Assembly: GCF_043290135.1 (NCBI RefSeq)
Contig: NC_134707.1
Span: 79,068,987 to 79,132,986, forward strand
Origin: Rhipicephalus microplus
Taxonomy: Eukaryota > Arthropoda > Arachnida > Ixodida > Ixodidae
Length of the DNA stretch: 64,000 bases
Reading direction: 5' to 3'
Shown: positions 61,301 through 64,000 of the stretch, piece by piece
How the letters are laid out: each line of letters begins with the position of its first letter
How positions within the stretch are numbered: the stretch's first letter is position 1
Made by a program: the position numbers and the translations under genes
The notes under the pieces: model-generated
What the model saw: the letters and a program-made list of their open reading frames with translations, nothing else
What the model was told of the DNA's origin: nothing
Database searches by the model: none

Positions 61301-62094
61301 TAGGCCAATCCTTTTCTGAGGCCGGCGTTCTTCATCCTAATGCAAGCATTTTCACAGGAGAAGCTTACGCAATACTGGCGGTCGTAAAACACATTAAACA
61401 GATAAAATTACAAAAGGCGGTAATATACACAGATTCCCTAAGCGTGGTCAAAGCCCTGAAAACTCCTAAAAAACACAAGAACCCCGTGCTGGTGTCACTC
61501 TACTCACTTCTGTGCACACTCTACGCATCAAAACAGCATGTCGTTGTCTGCTGGGTTCCAGGGCACCGTGAAATACAAGGGAACGTTTTGGCCGACAATA
61601 TGGCTGCTTGCGCCAATGTCACTACTGCCAATGCACCAACACCAGTCCCTGCACTTGACTTAAAACCTTTTATAAAACGAAAGCTCAGGGAGTATATGCA
61701 GAGCATATGGGATAAACAAACAGATCATAAACTCCATGCTATTAAGCCGCAACTAGGTTATTGGCCGCCACTATCAAAATCACGACACACGGAAGTAATA
61801 CTAACAAGGCTTAGGACTGGACACACACATTCTACACATTCATTTCTTCTGTCTACCGGTGATCCACCATATTGTGAGAGATGTGGAGAGCCCCTTACGG
61901 TTCTCCACATTCTCGTCCAGTGCAATGAGCTAGATGCTGTAAGAAAATAGCACTTTTTACTGCCCTACCGACAGCAGCTCCCTCTACACCCTGGGATGCT
62001 CATCGGTAGGGATCCGCTTTTTAAACTACAAACACTTTTTACATTTTTAAAAGAAGTGCAAAGCTTTCACCCGATATTTCGAGGTCATCCGTAG
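58375..62094 (+). pseudogene. E9 ORF2, full length in frame, three stops
   Basis: It starts MTQILQWNVRGLLRN. Stops: TGA at 59413-59415 (GIN stop, others GINSY), TAA at 59575-59577 (HYS stop, E10 HYSEAF) and TAG at 61948-61950 (DAVRK stop). No frameshift. Endonuclease (CVQETHL, LLGDFNAH, SDHFP), RT (YVDDVQIG; AYD motif preceded by MEE where others have MEK), RNase H (FTDASKS, LADNMAA) and the C-terminal finger are recognisable. The last stop is shared with E5, showing common descent of their 3' halves. Confidence 0.88.
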
Positions 62095-64000
62095 CCTGAC
62101 CTCCATGGAGTGGTCGTGGCTGCGGTGACTATATCTTCATCATGGTTTTATTATCATGACATTTTGCCATCAGCTATCACCACACATATGTCACGCCACT
62201 GTCATGATTTTATTACTTTCATGTTTTAACCCGCGTTAGAGCGAGGAATTTTAAGGCCCCTTTACAGCCACGCACTATATCATTGTTCATATCTGTAGTT
62301 AATTGAAATGGCGCTCTTTGGCCATCAATTGGCCCTTGCGCCACTAAAAAATACTCATCATCATCAAGAAAATAAAGTCTCAAGGCAGGAGAACGCGTCG
62401 GCAGGCCAGAAGAGAAAGCTGGCAGAAGTTTTTGTCAGGGATCAATTCATACACACAGGAGGCTAAAGTCTGGAACATGGTCAGTAGGATAGCAGGAAAA
62501 CAAGTACACACACTTCCACTCGTGGACACTCGGGGTGATACCTTGGAAGATCAGGCAAACTTCCTCGGTGCACACTTCGAACAGGTGTCCAGCTCATCCC
62601 ACTATACTGACACTTTCCAAAAATACAGAACAAGAATAGAAAAGCAGAAACTTGAAAACAAATGCACTAGATCCGAGGCATATAACCAAGCTTTCAATCT
62701 AGCTGAGCTGCAAATGTCTCTAAACTCCTGCAGTACTTCTGCCCCAGGTTCTGACCGTGTGGTGTATGAAATGTTAAAAAACCTACCAATCGAAACACGA
62801 AAAACCTTACTTTGTTTGTACAATGCTATCTGGTTTTCTGGCGCTATCCCTACCTCCTGGAAAGAGGCTATTAATATTCCCATATTGAAAGAGGGCAAAG
62901 ACCCTTCTTTACCCTCGAGTTATAGGCCTATAGCACTTACAAGCTGCTTGTGCAAAGTCTTCGAAAAAATGATAAACTGCCGACTTGTACATTTCCTTGA
63001 AACAAATAATTTGCTCGACCCATTTCAGTGCGGGTTTCGAGAAGGTAGATCCACCACAGACCACCTTGTTCGTATCGAGGCACAGATCAGAGATGCCTTC
63101 GTCCATAAACAATATTTTCTCTCTGTGTTCCTCGATATCGAAAAAGCTTATGATACAACATGGCGTTTCGGAATTCTAAGAGACCTTTCCCACCTTGGCG
63201 TGCGCGGAAGAATGTTTCACATAATCAAAAGTTACCTGTCAAACCTGACATTCCGTGTCCGAGTGGGCACGGTTCTTTCCCAAACATTTGTTCAGGAAAC
63301 AGGCGTGCCACAAGGTAGTGTACTTAGCTGCACACTTTTTCTCATAAAAATGAATTTTTTGCGCTTGACCATCCCTCGCAATATGTTTTGTTGCACATAT
63401 GTCGATGACGTCCAGCTTGGCTTTAGGTCTTGCAATCTGGCATTGTGTGAGCGGCAGGTTCAGTTAGGTTTAAACAAGCTCTCCAAATGGGCATAGGAAA
63501 ACGGATTCCGACTGAACCCACAAAAAAGCACGTGTGTTTTGTTCTCTCGAAAGAGAGGCATGCACTCGGAACCTGACATTCGACTGAACGGACAACGTCT
63601 GTCTGTGAATGCGGAGCATAAATTCCTAGGCTTAATCTTGGACAACAAGTTGACCGTCGTACCACACATAAAGTATTTAAAAACAAAATGTTTAAAAGCC
63701 ATGAATGTTATAAAAGTGTTGTCACGTACTACGTGGGGTAGTGATAGGCAATGCCTCATGAACCTCTATAGAAGCCTCATTCGTACCCGCTTAGATTATG
63801 GGGCCGTTGTCTATCAGTCTGCCACTCAAAGTGCCTTGAAAATGCTGGACCCCATGCACCATTTGGGCATCCGCCTTTCTACGGGTGCTTTTCGCACCAG
63901 CCCCGTAGAAAGCCTTTACGTTGAGTCAAATGAGTGGTCGCTTCATCTGCAAAGAACCTACATGTCCTTTGTATATTTCTTTAAGGTGAAAGCAGACAAG
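60688..64000 (+). repeat. Duplicated block, copy B
   Basis: Partner of 29942-33254. Here the E9 ORF2 is continuous across the site where E6 is inserted in copy A (TCACACACTAC present once), so it represents the empty site. The block continues left into E9 with high similarity to about 60.4 kb. Confidence 0.85.
62366..64000 (+). pseudogene. Second copy of LINE F ORF2, running off the right edge
   Basis: It has the same abrupt start (AAGAAAATAAAGTCTC) and the same TAG after KWA (63494-63496) as F at 31620. The sequence is collinear without indels at an offset of 30746. RT motif YVDDVQLG is present. It leaves the window at 64000 before the site where E7 is inserted in the other copy, so presence of E7 here cannot be judged. 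Confidence 0.88.

Larger units (their letters stand above)
56187..62365 (+). mobile_element. LINE E9, chimeric 5' half, dead ORF2
   Basis: Leader 56187-56715 (E6 type), ORF1 56716-58335 (two families fused at about 57735), ORF2 58375-62094 (E10/E5 type), 3' UTR 62095-62365. Downstream it joins copy F at AAGAAAATAAAG, exactly as E5 does. The sequence before 56187 does not match that flank, so no TSD is visible and the 5' part was probably replaced. Confidence 0.85.

Overview
The window looks like repeat-dense chromosomal DNA from a hard tick (Ixodida, probably a metastriate genus such as Rhipicephalus). The pointers are a SINE tail of the type I remember as Ruka-like near 11.2 kb, a matching tRNA-derived SINE head near 56.0 kb, Tigger/pogo and hAT transposon remains, and a large family of I-clade non-LTR retrotransposons (LINEs). 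The taxonomic call is from memory of these repeats and is an inference. I see no convincing single-copy host gene. Almost everything is transposon, much of it nested.

The main component is one LINE family with at least three subfamilies, distinguished by the ORF1 start (MHKAFPL, MGTPAFP, MAKAFPL). A full-length copy is about 5.8 kb. It has a leader of about 527 nt that always begins CCCCGCAGGGGCGCC, a gag-like ORF1 of about 395-400 codons with three zinc knuckles, a gap of about 40-65 nt, and an ORF2 of about 1240 codons (AP-type endonuclease, reverse transcriptase with YVDD, RNase H, terminal zinc finger). A 3' UTR with hairpins and a (CAT)n tail follows.

Layout. 1-8931: a Tigger DNA transposon (minus), split by a LINE nest (1625-8770) with a 13-bp target-site duplication (TSD); the Tigger itself sits at a TA inside a hAT/CGGBP1-like relic (8934-10480, minus). 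10.5-12.5 kb: SINE, Tigger end, a diverged LINE 3' end. 12.5-31.6 kb: a chain of LINEs, each inserted into the previous one (E2 > E3 > E4 > E5 > E6), all on the plus strand. 31.6-46.7 kb: a 5'-truncated LINE (F) hit by two complete copies (E7, E8), then a 3' UTR remnant (G). 46.7-49.6 kb: degraded Ty3/gypsy pol and a CR1/Jockey-like LINE. That LINE is split by a minus-strand full-length LINE, E10 (49.6-55.4 kb), with TSD. 55.5-56.2 kb: a 60-bp foldback with 8-bp flanking repeats, and a tRNA-like SINE head. 56.2-64.0 kb: a chimeric LINE (E9), then F again, nearly identical to 29.9-33.25 kb.

Three copies (E6, E7, E8) have both ORFs open with visible catalytic residues intact, so they may be recently or currently mobile. 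ORF1 should coat the RNA; ORF2 should nick the target, prime reverse transcription and remove RNA. The unclosed nests, mosaic copies and the ~30.7-kb-spaced duplication point to repeated recombination between copies, or to assembly or haplotype artefacts, which sequence alone cannot exclude.
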